From positions 1 to 64,000 of the forward strand of contig JAFUVF010000010.1 of the NCBI GenBank assembly GCA_017483735.1: 64,000 nucleotides of DNA. The letters run 5' to 3'. The notes under the pieces were generated by a model. The model worked only from the letters and a program-made list of their open reading frames with translations, was not told the origin of the DNA and searched no databases. The position numbers and the translations under genes were made by a program. The stretch comes from Lachnospiraceae bacterium (GTDB lineage Bacteria > Bacillota > Clostridia > Lachnospirales > Lachnospiraceae). This document shows positions 33,195 through 42,442 of the stretch, one piece after another (the stretch's first letter is position 1; every line of letters begins with the position of its first letter).

Positions 33195-34223
33195 TTATTC
33201 ATATTCCGCAATATCCATAATAAGTCTTTCCGTATCCGCCCATCCAAGGCACGGGTCTGTAATGGATTTGCCGTATACACCATCTCCGACCTTCTGGCTG
33301 CCTTCTTCTATGTAGCTTTCTATCATAAGTCCCTTCACAAGCTTGTGAAGCTCTGAATTAAGCTTTCTTGTGTGCATTACCTCCTTTGCAATTCGAATCT
33401 GCTCCTTGAACTGCTTGTTTGAATTGGAGTGGTTAGTATCGATGACGCACGCAGGATTCTTCAGATCCATTCCCCTGTACTTGTCCAAAAGTCTCACAAG
33501 ATCCTCATAATGATAATTCTGGGTATTGTTGCCGTGCTTGTTTGTGGCTCCCCTTAAAACTGTATGGACGAGTTCATTGCCGTTTGTCCGAACCTCCCAT
33601 CCCCTGTATATGAAATCATGGGGGTGCTGCGCCGCATATACGGAGTTTAACATAACGTTGAAATCTCCGGAGGTGGGGTTTTTCATGCCGATGGGCACGT
33701 CAAAGCCGCTGACAGTAAGTCTGTGCTGCTGATCCTCCACGGAACGGGCTCCCACTGCCACATATGACAAAATATCGGAAACATAGCCCCAGTTCTCGGG
33801 GTACAGCATCTCATCAGCCGCCGTAAGTCCGCTTTCCTCTATTGCACGGATATGCATTTTCCTCATGGCGATAATGCCTGCGAGGAAATCAGGCTTTTTC
33901 TCCGGGTCGGGCTGATGGATTATGCCCTTGTAGCCCTCTCCGGTGGTGCGGGGCTTTCCGGTGTAGATTCTGGGGACAAGTATCAGCTTATCCGAGACCT
34001 TCTCATAAAGCCTTGAAAGTCTTGTCACGTAATCGCAGACGGAATCTTCATTGTCCGCAGAGCAGGGACCGATTATCAAAAGAAATTTATCGCTCTTTCC
34101 CTTTATGACATCCGCAATCTCTTCGTCCCTCTTTTTCTTAAGCTCCTTAAGCCTGTCGGAAAGTGGGTATTCGTCCCTTATTTCATCAGGGGTGGGCAGC
34201 TTTCTTATAAATTCAAAACTCAT
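33195..34223 (-). CDS. 3-deoxy-7-phosphoheptulonate synthase, class I (AroFGH-type)
   Basis: 342 residues. The AroG-type signature IIGPCSADNEDSV (about 49-61) is followed by VPRIYTGKPRTTGEGYKG and IKNPTSGDF-like MKNPTSGDFNV; INHSNSNKQ-like DTNHSNSNKQF completes the active site. It condenses PEP and erythrose-4-phosphate at the start of the shikimate pathway. No ACT or chorismate mutase domain is attached. It stands alone, with a short hairpin (CAGGGCTTTTCCCTG) in its leader. Confidence 0.95.
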   Translation of the reverse strand: MSFEFIRKLPTPDEIRDEYPLSDRLKELKKKRDEEIADVIKGKSDKFLLIIGPCSADNEDSVCDYVTRLSRLYEKVSDKLILVPRIYTGKPRTTGEGYKGIIHQPDPEKKPDFLAGIIAMRKMHIRAIEESGLTAADEMLYPENWGYVSDILSYVAVGARSVEDQQHRLTVSGFDVPIGMKNPTSGDFNVMLNSVYAAQHPHDFIYRGWEVRTNGNELVHTVLRGATNKHGNNTQNYHYEDLVRLLDKYRGMDLKNPACVIDTNHSNSNKQFKEQIRIAKEVMHTRKLNSELHKLVKGLMIESYIEEGSQKVGDGVYGKSITDPCLGWADTERLIMDIAEYE

Positions 34224-34416
34224 TCAAGGATTCCTCCGTATTCATGGCAGGGAAAAGCCCTGTACTCTTAAAAACACCAAATAATTATATTATAGGAAAT
34301 GCTCGTTTTCAATTAAATTTTCAAAAAATATTGCCAAGGCTGTAAGATTTTGCCCAAAAAAGTCATATATATAATGAGGGCATTAAAATTTATCGTATGG
34401 TAAAAGGAGGATTCAG

Positions 34417-34638
34417 ATGATAAGATTCAGCCTGATGGAGGACAGAACAATCAAATGTGTAAATTATGATCCCCAGAGATGCATTCTGGAGATCGAGCTG
34501 TGGAACAGCAGGGACAGAGTGTATTACCTCGGTGTGCCGGAGGAAATATGGTACAAGCTTAAGGAGACAAATACGCCGGCGGCATATTTGAGAAAATACA
34601 TACGAGGAAAATACAGGGAGGAGAAGCTTCGCAGATAA
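34417..34638 (+). CDS. KTSC-domain-like small protein
   Basis: 73 residues behind AAAAGGAGG. The pattern IKCVNYDPQRCILEIELW, YYLGVPEEIWYKL, then AAYLRKYIRGKY fits the KTSC fold, found at the ends of some LysU-like and phage proteins and as standalone proteins. Function is unknown; an RNA or RNAP link has been proposed for some members. It precedes a polysaccharide deacetylase gene that has its own extended -10 element (TGATATAAT, 34682-34690). Confidence 0.55.
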   Translation: MIRFSLMEDRTIKCVNYDPQRCILEIELWNSRDRVYYLGVPEEIWYKLKETNTPAAYLRKYIRGKYREEKLRR

Positions 34639-34751
34639 AAAAAGCCAATTAAAAATTTTTCTTTAATTGCCTCAATGTTTATGATATAATAGCTTTGCAC
34701 CGAATTACGTAACGGATGTGATTGAGACGGCGGCTTGTATATTTAGGTAAT

Positions 34752-35723
34752 ATGTCTGAACGTGAAAAAGAGGTATTAAGAGTAAAAATATTCATAGCGA
34801 TAATGGTAATACTGATTCTGTTACCCACTATCGTATGTATTTTTATGCTGATAAGACTTCAGACGCTCAGCAAACAGATTGAGGATATCCAGCTGAAGGC
34901 TGATTATTCAAAGCGCAGCAGGCTTATACGGGATGAAGAGACCTATGAGACTTTGCTTTCGGCCGAGCTAGGAAAGGGTAACGTATCAACGATGCCCGGA
35001 GGAGCAAGGATAAACGGTCTTACCGAGTCGCAGGAAAAGGTTTTGGGAGTTAATACTTATGATTCCGGAGACTATGCGGAGTATTCACATCTGGTATACC
35101 TGACCTTTGACGACGGACCGAGCAGATATACTGATGACATATTGGATATATTGAATCAATACGGCGTAAAAGCCACTTTTTTCGTGGTTGGCAAGGAGGA
35201 TGTGGATTCCAAAAACGCCTACAGGCGCATTGTGGACGAGGGGCATACGCTGGGGATGCACTCCTACACCCATAAATATTCGGAGCTTTATGCCTCAAAG
35301 GAGTCTTTCATAGAGGATTTCGAGAAATTACAGGATTATCTGTATGATCTGACGGGTGTTGAAAGCAGATATTACAGATTTCCCGGCGGCAGCTCCAATA
35401 CCGTAAGTCAGGTAAATATGAGCGAGCTGGAGGAATTTCTCGACAGCAGGGGAGTTACCTTTTATGACTGGAACATAGTTTCGGGAGATGCGGCAGGCAG
35501 ATGGATATCCAGTGAAGCCATAGTCAAAAACGCCACAAAGGATATCGAGGGCTGGCATACCTGCGTGATATTGTTTCATGATGCCGCCGACAAGAGAACT
35601 ACTGTGGATGCGCTGCCGGAGATTATAGAGAAGATACAGGATATGGATGATACCATAATTCTGCCGATTACGGAAAGCACGGTTCCGGTACAGCATATTA
35701 ACGCTAATTCATTTAATAGATAA
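34752..35723 (+). CDS. Membrane-anchored polysaccharide deacetylase (NodB/PgdA-like)
   Basis: 323 residues from ATG 34752. A signal-anchor helix covers about 9-33 (VKIFIAIMVILILLPTIVC), followed by a short coiled segment. The NodB domain carries LTFDDGPSRYTDDIL (catalytic Asp pair), HTLGMHSYTHKYSELY (metal His residues), RFPGGSSN and ILFHDAADKR. It probably de-N-acetylates peptidoglycan on the outer face of the membrane. It is 32 nt upstream of a bactofilin, which suggests a spatially guided wall-modifying pair. Confidence 0.9.
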   Translation: MSEREKEVLRVKIFIAIMVILILLPTIVCIFMLIRLQTLSKQIEDIQLKADYSKRSRLIRDEETYETLLSAELGKGNVSTMPGGARINGLTESQEKVLGVNTYDSGDYAEYSHLVYLTFDDGPSRYTDDILDILNQYGVKATFFVVGKEDVDSKNAYRRIVDEGHTLGMHSYTHKYSELYASKESFIEDFEKLQDYLYDLTGVESRYYRFPGGSSNTVSQVNMSELEEFLDSRGVTFYDWNIVSGDAAGRWISSEAIVKNATKDIEGWHTCVILFHDAADKRTTVDALPEIIEKIQDMDDTIILPITESTVPVQHINANSFNR

Positions 35724-35755
35724 ATAAGCAATATTATTTAGGAGGACAATAAAGA

Positions 35756-36661
35756 ATGGGCTTTTTTGGCGAACTTAAGCAGGATTTATCCCAGGCTGTG
35801 GAAGAGCTTATGCCGGAGAATGAAGAAAATGCGGCAACAGCGGATACGGAAGATATTTCCGACTCCGCAACAGTCGCTTCAGAGGATCCGGCGGCACTTA
35901 TGGAGGAGCTTTTTCCTGATTTCAAAACAGATGAGGAGAAGACGGATTTGACGGATTCCATATTGGAGGATCTGGCAAAGGCGGATGAGACAGCCGAGGA
36001 TGAGGGCATATCCCCCGACGTTCTGGAGGTTATCCCTGATATTTCCACAGAGGAGCTTTCCAAAGCTGCGGATATTGAAGAGGAAGCTTCTATTACGGCG
36101 GATGCCGCAGAGGAGGCGGAGACAGCGGAAGAAAAAGAGAATGCAAGTAAATCAGAGAATAAAGGAGAAAAGATTAAAATGGATACTTTAGCAGGAAAGA
36201 CACCTTCGGATGAGAGCTCAATTGTGACGGCAGGAATGACCATCACGGGAGATATTCAGTCAGACGGCGCAGTGGATATCGTGGGAGTTTTGAACGGAAA
36301 TATCGAGATACTCGGAAAGCTCAATGTTACCGGGCATATAAATGGAGATTCCAAGGCTGCTGAGATATACGCTGAAGGGGCGAAGATTACCGGAAATGTC
36401 AATTCCGGCGGTGCCGTAAAGATAGGCGCAAGCACGGTTGTCATCGGCAATATTGTCGCCAGCTCCGCAGCCATTGCGGGCGCAGTAAAGGGAGATATCG
36501 ATGTGAACGGTCCTGTAATCCTTGATACCTCCGCAATAGTTATGGGAAACATCAAGTCCAAGTCCGTTCAGATAAACAACGGTGCGGTTATCGAGGGTAT
36601 GTGCTCCCAGACCTATGCGGATGTCAGCCCCACATCCTTCTTTGACGATTACAAGGCATAA
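35756..36661 (+). CDS. Bactofilin with long acidic N-terminal extension
   Basis: 301 residues. Residues about 150-285 form the right-handed beta-helix of bactofilins (ITGDIQSDGAVDIVGVLNGN, then repeated GNI/GNV turns). The first 140 residues are disordered and strongly acidic (Glu/Asp/Ala-rich, EEAETAEEKENASKSENKGE). Most bactofilins have much shorter tails. It should polymerise into membrane-associated filaments. AGGAGG is 10 nt before the ATG. Neighbours are a wall deacetylase and the pyrH-frr-uppS cluster. Confidence 0.88.
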   Translation: MGFFGELKQDLSQAVEELMPENEENAATADTEDISDSATVASEDPAALMEELFPDFKTDEEKTDLTDSILEDLAKADETAEDEGISPDVLEVIPDISTEELSKAADIEEEASITADAAEEAETAEEKENASKSENKGEKIKMDTLAGKTPSDESSIVTAGMTITGDIQSDGAVDIVGVLNGNIEILGKLNVTGHINGDSKAAEIYAEGAKITGNVNSGGAVKIGASTVVIGNIVASSAAIAGAVKGDIDVNGPVILDTSAIVMGNIKSKSVQINNGAVIEGMCSQTYADVSPTSFFDDYKA

Positions 36662-36682
36662 AGCTCTTAAAATGAGGTATAT

Positions 36683-37378
36683 ATGAAGAGAATACTATTA
36701 AAGCTTTCCGGCGAAGCCCTTGCGGGAGATAAGCGTACGGGATTTGACGAGGCTACCGTAAAAAAGGTCGCAGTTCAGGTAAAGAAGCTTGTGGATGACG
36801 GCATTCAGGTGGGCATTGTCATAGGCGGCGGCAATTTCTGGAGGGGACGAACCTCCGAAAATATAGACCGCACCAAGGCTGACCAGATTGGGATGCTTGC
36901 AACGGTCATGAACTGTATATACGTATCCGAGATATTCCGCTCGGAGGGTATGATGACCAATATACTTACCCCCTTTGAGATAGGTTCGTTTACAAAGCTT
37001 TTCTCCAAGGATCGGGCAAATAAGTATTTTGCGCATAATATGGTGGTATTCTTTGCGGGAGGCACCGGTCATCCGTATTTTTCCACGGATACAGGCGTGG
37101 TGCTGCGTGCCGTGGAGGTGGAGGCGGATGAGATACTCCTTGCCAAATCCATAGATGGCGTGTACGATTCTGACCCGGCAAGAAATCCTGACGCAAAGAA
37201 ATACGACGAGGTAAGCATTGACGAGGTCATAGAAAAGAATCTTCAGGTGGTGGATATGACGGCATCCATTCTTGCAAGGGACAATAAGATGCCTATGACG
37301 GTATTTCTCTTAAATGAGGAAAACAGTATAGTCAATGCAGTAACCGGAAAATTAAACGGAACAAAGATAACCGTATAG
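36683..37378 (+). CDS. pyrH: UMP kinase
   Basis: 231 residues. RILLKLSGEALAGDK, GIVIGGGNFWRGRTSEN and DYMGMLATVMN-like ADQIGMLATVMN match bacterial PyrH. It makes UDP from UMP as a hexamer with GTP activation. In most Firmicutes rpsB-tsf precede it; here bactofilin does. Confidence 0.97.
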   Translation: MKRILLKLSGEALAGDKRTGFDEATVKKVAVQVKKLVDDGIQVGIVIGGGNFWRGRTSENIDRTKADQIGMLATVMNCIYVSEIFRSEGMMTNILTPFEIGSFTKLFSKDRANKYFAHNMVVFFAGGTGHPYFSTDTGVVLRAVEVEADEILLAKSIDGVYDSDPARNPDAKKYDEVSIDEVIEKNLQVVDMTASILARDNKMPMTVFLLNEENSIVNAVTGKLNGTKITV

Positions 37379-37397
37379 ATGAAACGGGAGGTTTCAA

Positions 37398-37946
37398 ATG
37401 GACGATAGACTGAAGGTATATGATGAAAAGATGGTTAAGGCAAAGGAATTTCTGGAGAGCGAGTACGCTGCTGTGAGAGCGGGCAGGGCAAATCCGCATG
37501 TGCTTGACAAGCTTCGGGTCAACTATTACGGAACCCCCACCCCGATTCAGCAGGTGGGTAATGTGACAGTTCCGGAGGCCAGGATAATCCAGATTGCACC
37601 CTGGGAGAAGAGCCTTTTAAAGGAGATTGAGAAGGCAATCCAGACCTCCGATATCGGCATCAATCCCACAAACGACGGAAATGTGATAAGACTGGTATTT
37701 CCAGAGCTTACAGAGGAACGCAGAAAGGATCTTGCCAAGGAAGTAAAGAAAAAGGGCGAGGATGCGAAGGTTGCAGTGAGAAATATCCGCAGGGACGGAA
37801 ATGATGCACTGAAGAAGCTAAAGAGTGAGATATCTGAGGACGAGCAGAAGGATCTTGAGGATGCGCTTCAGAAGCTTACTGATAAGTATATAAAGGATAT
37901 CGACGGGCTTATCGAGGCTAAGTCCAAGGAAATAATGACTGTATAA
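37398..37946 (+). CDS. frr: Ribosome recycling factor
   Basis: 182 residues. VRAGRANPHVLDKL near the start and the tail DIDGLIEAKSKEIMTV are diagnostic of the tRNA-mimic RRF. It dissociates post-termination ribosomes with EF-G. It lies 19 nt after pyrH and is followed by a strong terminator. Confidence 0.97.
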   Translation: MDDRLKVYDEKMVKAKEFLESEYAAVRAGRANPHVLDKLRVNYYGTPTPIQQVGNVTVPEARIIQIAPWEKSLLKEIEKAIQTSDIGINPTNDGNVIRLVFPELTEERRKDLAKEVKKKGEDAKVAVRNIRRDGNDALKKLKSEISEDEQKDLEDALQKLTDKYIKDIDGLIEAKSKEIMTV

Positions 37947-37958
37947 GGAGAAGTGCCG

Positions 37959-37998
37959 GCACTGTAGGGAGATTATGCCTTCCTGCAGTGCGTTTTTT
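37959..37998 (+). terminator. Terminator between frr and uppS
   Basis: GCACTGTAGGGA (37959-37970) pairs with TTCCTGCAGTGC (37980-37991) over 12 bp with G-U pairs, then six T. It would separate pyrH-frr from uppS and downstream genes unless read through. Confidence 0.75.
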
Positions 37999-38003
37999 AA
38001 AAT

Positions 38004-38724
38004 ATGGAAAATAATCTGAAAATACCTGAACATATAGCAATCATTCTTGACGGAAACGGACGCTGGGCAAAAAAAAAGAGGACTTCCCAGAAATGCGGGG
38101 CATGTGCAGGGGGCTAAGACCGTGGAAACCATTTGCGAGGAAGCGTACCGTATGGGAGTTAAGTACCTGACGGTTTATGCCTTTTCCACGGAGAACTGGA
38201 ACCGCCCGAAGGAGGAGGTCGACGCTTTGATGAAGCTCCTTAGAAGCTATATGGAGACCTCCATAAAGACAGCCAAAAAGAATAATATGTGTGTGAGGAT
38301 AATCGGCGACAAGACAAAGCTTGATGCGGACATTCAGGAGAGCATCGAAAAGCTTGAAGCCGCCACAAAGGACAACACGGGACTTCACTTCCAGATAGCC
38401 ATAAACTACGGCGGACGTGACGAGCTTGTGCGTGCGGTCAGAAATATCGCAAAAGAAGCAAAGGACGGTAATATAGCCATCTCCGATATTGATGAGGCTT
38501 TGGTAAATGCTACAATAGACACAAAGGGGCTTCCGGATCCGGATCTTTTGATACGTACCTGCAATGAGCAGAGAATATCCAATTTCCTGCTGTGGCAGCT
38601 TGCATATACGGAATTTTATTTTACCGAGGCGGCATGGCCGGATTTCAACAAGGATGAGCTTATAAAGGCGATAGAGGCTTATAACCGCAGAGACAGAAAA
38701 TACGGAGGACTGAGCAAGAGTTGA
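38004..38724 (+). CDS. uppS: Isoprenyl (undecaprenyl diphosphate) synthase, +1 frameshift in A9 run
   Basis: Starting at ATG 38004 the frame reads IPEHIAIILDGNGRWAKKK and then hits a TAA near 38115. The correct continuation RGLPRNAGHVQGAKTVE lies in the next frame and runs to 38724. A run of nine A (38069-38077) sits at the join; eight would restore WAKKRGLPRNAGHV exactly and give 239 residues. DGNGRWA, FSTENW and the C-terminal RISNFLLWQLAYTEFYF are otherwise intact. It makes the undecaprenyl lipid carrier, normally essential. Transcriptional slippage on A9, an assembly error or a real mutation are the options. Confidence 0.85.
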
Positions 38725-39566
38725 AGAGCTTTCTTACAAGACTTGCAAGCGGAATAATACTCCTTGCGATAGCGATCACGGCATGCGCCTTTGGAGGCTA
38801 TGTGCTTCTTCCCGTGCTTTACTTTATTTCCCTGATTGCCTATAAGGAGCTTACAAATGCGCTGGGACCCGGAGAGGCAGGGCGTATCGGCACGCCGGAG
38901 GCAGTAGGGCTTTTGGGGATAAGTGTATACTATATAACAATGTATGCGGCAAGGAACGCAAAATACGGAGCTGAACCGCTGTATTTGCTTATAGTTGTTG
39001 TAGCTGTTGTTCTGGCGGAGCTCTTTATCTATGTGCTCAAATTTCCCAAGTACGAATCCGTGGATATTGAGGCTTCGGTGTTTGCGTTTATGTATGCCCC
39101 CCTGATGCTTTCCTTTGTGTATCTTACCAGGGAATCCACCATAGGCATTTATACCGTCTGGCTTATACTTATAAGCTCCTGGGGATGCGATACCTGTGCT
39201 TACGTGGTGGGAATCCTCATAGGTAAGCACAAAATCTTTCCAGTATTAAGCCCCAAGAAATCCCTAGAGGGATGTATAGGCGGAATTTTGGGCGCAGCGC
39301 TCATAGGGGGAGTGTATGCATATTTCTTTGTAAATCCTGTATTTGAGGACAAAAATACAGTGGCGAGCGTTGCAGTCATATGTGCGGTGGGAGCCGTAAT
39401 GAGTATGTTCGGGGATTTGGCGGCTTCTGCGATAAAGAGAAATCACAATATCAAGGATTACGGAAACCTGATACCCGGGCATGGCGGAATTATGGATCGT
39501 TTTGACAGCATGATAATAACCGCTCCCATGACATATTTTTTGAGCATTATTTTGTTGGGATTGTAG
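38721..39566 (+). CDS. cdsA: Phosphatidate cytidylyltransferase
   Basis: 281 residues from TTG 38721, overlapping the uppS stop by 4 nt. About eight membrane helices. The CdsA signature is present: SWGCDTCAYVVGILIGKHK, SPKKSLEGCIGG, and IKDYGNLIPGHGGIMDRFDS. It makes CDP-diacylglycerol, the substrate of PgsA encoded at 18.4 kb. Confidence 0.95.
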   Translation: MKSFLTRLASGIILLAIAITACAFGGYVLLPVLYFISLIAYKELTNALGPGEAGRIGTPEAVGLLGISVYYITMYAARNAKYGAEPLYLLIVVVAVVLAELFIYVLKFPKYESVDIEASVFAFMYAPLMLSFVYLTRESTIGIYTVWLILISSWGCDTCAYVVGILIGKHKIFPVLSPKKSLEGCIGGILGAALIGGVYAYFFVNPVFEDKNTVASVAVICAVGAVMSMFGDLAASAIKRNHNIKDYGNLIPGHGGIMDRFDSMIITAPMTYFLSIILLGL

Positions 39567-39575
39567 AGGTAAAAA

Positions 39576-40727
39576 ATGAAACGGCTTTCGATATTGGGCT
39601 CAACAGGCTCCATAGGAACGCAGACCTTAGAGGTGGTGCGTTCGTACAGTGATGATTTATCCGTGGTTTCGCTGTCAGCAGGCAGGAATGTGAAGCTTAT
39701 GGAGGCGCAGGCGAGGGAATTTAAGCCCAGGCTTGTATGTATGTATGATGAAAAGGCGGCGGCAGAGCTTAAGGAGAGGCTTACCGATACAGATATTAAG
39801 GTGCTTTCCGGTATGGAGGGGCTTATAGAGGCGGCAACCTTAAAATCCGCAGACATCGTGGTTACGGCGGTGGTGGGGATGATAGGAATCCGCCCGACCA
39901 TAGCGGCTATAGAGGCAGGAAAGGATATCGCCCTTGCAAACAAGGAGACCCTTGTATGCGCCGGACATATCATAATGCCCCTTGCAAAGGAAAAGAAGGT
40001 AAAGATACTGCCTGTGGACAGTGAGCACAGCGCAATATTCCAGTCATTGCAGGGTACGCCCAAGGGAAGGTGCGAAAAAATACTCCTTACTGCATCCGGA
40101 GGACCCTTCAGGGGGAAGAAATATGATGAGCTTAAGGATATGCAGGTTGAGGATGCGCTTAAGCACCCCAACTGGAGTATGGGAAGAAAGATAACCGTGG
40201 ATTCCTCCACGCTTGTAAACAAAGGGCTTGAGGTCATGGAGGCACGCTGGCTTTTTGACGTGTCCATAGACGACATAGAGGTTGTAGTGCACCCGCAGAG
40301 CATAATCCATTCCGCAGTGCAGTTTGTGGACGGCGCAATAATAGCGCAGCTTGGACTTCCGGATATGAAGCTTCCCATACAATATGCGCTTTTTTATCCT
40401 GACAGACGCCCTATGGAGGGGAAGAGGGCGGATCTCTTCGCTCTTTCCAGCCTTACCTTTGAACGTCCCGACAGTGCGACCTTCAGGGGATTAAGTCTTG
40501 CGATAGAGGCAGGAAAATGCGGGGGGAGCATGCCAACGGTATTCAATGCGGCAAACGAAAGGGCTGTGGGGCTGTTTCTTGAAAAAAGGATAGGCTTCCT
40601 TTCAATCTATGAGCTCATTGAGGCAGCCATGAGGGCGCACAGGGTTATCGAAAACCCGGATGTGGACGAGATATTGAACGCCGAAAAGGAAAGCTATGCT
40701 ATAATAGACGAGAGGCTTAAGCAATGA
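39576..40727 (+). CDS. dxr: 1-deoxy-D-xylulose-5-phosphate reductoisomerase
   Basis: 383 residues. The NADPH motif GSTGSIGTQTLEV (residues 7-19), DSEHSAIFQSLQG (substrate/metal) and ASGGPFRG are intact. It is the second step of the MEP isoprenoid pathway, feeding UppS. The 3' end overlaps rseP by 4 nt. Confidence 0.97.
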   Translation: MKRLSILGSTGSIGTQTLEVVRSYSDDLSVVSLSAGRNVKLMEAQAREFKPRLVCMYDEKAAAELKERLTDTDIKVLSGMEGLIEAATLKSADIVVTAVVGMIGIRPTIAAIEAGKDIALANKETLVCAGHIIMPLAKEKKVKILPVDSEHSAIFQSLQGTPKGRCEKILLTASGGPFRGKKYDELKDMQVEDALKHPNWSMGRKITVDSSTLVNKGLEVMEARWLFDVSIDDIEVVVHPQSIIHSAVQFVDGAIIAQLGLPDMKLPIQYALFYPDRRPMEGKRADLFALSSLTFERPDSATFRGLSLAIEAGKCGGSMPTVFNAANERAVGLFLEKRIGFLSIYELIEAAMRAHRVIENPDVDEILNAEKESYAIIDERLKQ

Positions 40728-41794
40728 ACGGATTTGTAACACTTATATGGTTTATAATAATATTCAGCGTCGTTGTGGTATCCCATGAATTCGGACACTT
40801 TATAATAGCCCGCATGAACGGCATTCATGTGGTGGAATTTTCCGTGGGAATGGGGCCGAATATTTTTTCCGTAACAAGGGGGGATACGAAATATTCCTTA
40901 AAGCTCTTCCCCATAGGCGGTGCCTGTATGTTTGAGGGAGAGGACGGTGTCGCAAATGAGGACGGAGAGCTTTCAAGCGGAGCCTTCCCGAATGCTCCCG
41001 TATGGGGACGCATTGCCACGGTTTTTGCCGGACCGTTCTTCAACTTTATCCTGGGCTTTCTTATTGCCTTCATAATGGTAAATATGATAGTGATAAGAGA
41101 CCCGGTGGCGACAGAGGTGCTGCCCGACAGTGCTGCCGCAGAGGCGGGGCTTAAGGATGGGGACAGGATAATATCCATAAACGGGGAGAAGGTTAATCTC
41201 TACGAGGAAATATCGCTGTATACTGCGGTATATGAGTATGATATGAAGCCCTTTACTCTGGAATATTCAAGAAAAGGGGAGCATATAAGCACAGCGCTTA
41301 CCCCCAAATATATGCCGGAGTACGGCAGATATATGCTGGGAATATCAAATTCCGACTTTGTGGAGCTTAAGGGCTTTGATAACTTCAAATACAGCTATTA
41401 TGAGATGCGCTACAACTTCAAGATGGTGTACAAGAGCATAGGGCTTTTGATAAGGGGGCGCATTGGCAGAAAAGACGTGGCAGGTCCTGTGGGTATAGCC
41501 GTGAATGTGGTAGGAAAGACCTATGAGGAGACAAAGGATCTGGGCTGGAGGAATGTGCTTGTAAATATGCTCAATATTCTCCTTATGCTCACGGTAAATC
41601 TGGGGGTATTAAACCTTTTGCCCCTGCCCGCTCTGGATGGAGGAAGGCTTTTGTTCCTGCTTATAGAGGTTGTAAGAGGGAAGCCCATACCTCAGGAAAA
41701 GGAGGGAATGATACATTTTGCGGGGCTTGTGTTCTTCCTGTGCCTTGCGGTATTTGTGTTCTTTAACGACATAACCAACGTGATGGGGCTCTAG
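40724..41794 (+). CDS. rseP: Site-2 protease RseP-like (RIP metalloprotease)
   Basis: 356 residues. The zinc motif VSHEFGHF is in helix 1 (about 20-27), and the third motif NLLPLPALDGGRLLF is near 300. One PDZ domain lies between (AEAGLKDGDRIISINGE). It cleaves membrane-embedded anti-sigma factors and signal peptides. In many relatives ispG and polC follow; here an unrelated kinase pair follows. Confidence 0.95.
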   Translation: MNGFVTLIWFIIIFSVVVVSHEFGHFIIARMNGIHVVEFSVGMGPNIFSVTRGDTKYSLKLFPIGGACMFEGEDGVANEDGELSSGAFPNAPVWGRIATVFAGPFFNFILGFLIAFIMVNMIVIRDPVATEVLPDSAAAEAGLKDGDRIISINGEKVNLYEEISLYTAVYEYDMKPFTLEYSRKGEHISTALTPKYMPEYGRYMLGISNSDFVELKGFDNFKYSYYEMRYNFKMVYKSIGLLIRGRIGRKDVAGPVGIAVNVVGKTYEETKDLGWRNVLVNMLNILLMLTVNLGVLNLLPLPALDGGRLLFLLIEVVRGKPIPQEKEGMIHFAGLVFFLCLAVFVFFNDITNVMGL

Positions 41795-41812
41795 GGAGCC
41801 TTTGGAGGGAAA

Positions 41813-42442
41813 ATGAATATTTATTCTGCTTACTACAGGCAGGAGGGAGAGAGAGCAAATTTCCTTCTGCTGCAGCAGGCAAGAAGAAAGGATGATACGG
41901 ATATCATCCTTTCTTTTATTGCCGACAAAAATGATGCCTGCGAAAGGCTGCTTGTGTGGTTCAGAGAAGAGCTTACAGGATACTACAGGGATATAGGCTT
42001 CCAGGGAGCGGAAGGGCTGAAAAAAGGCGTGGATTCCGAATTAAAACGCATAAGCTCAAGGAACCCCGAAATCGAATACGGAGGACTTATTATAGTTGGA
42101 GATGAATATTTGGGCTTTTGCAGGGGACACTATGGGATATATCTGTCTGTGAATATGTTTTTGAGGGATAGAATGACGACGCTCATAAAGGGCGATAATG
42201 CGGAAAAATGTATGATAAGCGGAAGATTTTCGGGAAATCTCGGGATGCTTTTGTGCAATGATGCGTATTACGAGGCGGTAAATAAATATATGGATAGAGA
42301 TGAGCTGACAGCAGTATTGAAGGCGGAAAAGGGCTTGGAGGAAAGACGTGTGGAGAAGCGCTTTCGGGAGCTGTCAGAGAGAATAGATGTTGGCAGTAGG
42401 GCTATGAGCGCCGTATATATTGCGGTAACGGAGGGAGAATGA
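41813..42442 (+). CDS. Degenerate PP2C-like protein, partner of Ser/Thr kinase
   Basis: 209 residues. The order of blocks mimics PP2C phosphatases: an early IADKNDACERLLVWFREEL in place of the DGMGG metal motif, GGLIIVGDEYLGFCRGH in place of the GDSR strand, LLCNDAYYEAV in place of the CSDGL motif, and a final MSAVYIAV strand. The key metal-binding DGxG and SDG residues are altered, so it is probably inactive as a phosphatase. It overlaps the kinase start by 4 nt (ATGA). The assignment is by fold pattern only and needs structure prediction. Confidence 0.45.
   Translation: MNIYSAYYRQEGERANFLLLQQARRKDDTDIILSFIADKNDACERLLVWFREELTGYYRDIGFQGAEGLKKGVDSELKRISSRNPEIEYGGLIIVGDEYLGFCRGHYGIYLSVNMFLRDRMTTLIKGDNAEKCMISGRFSGNLGMLLCNDAYYEAVNKYMDRDELTAVLKAEKGLEERRVEKRFRELSERIDVGSRAMSAVYIAVTEGE

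Noticed and set aside
35734..36246. Ser-rich 170-codon minus-strand frame opposite the bactofilin tail
   Set aside because: It is a by-product of Glu/Asp/Ala-rich codons on the plus strand, with no start signal.
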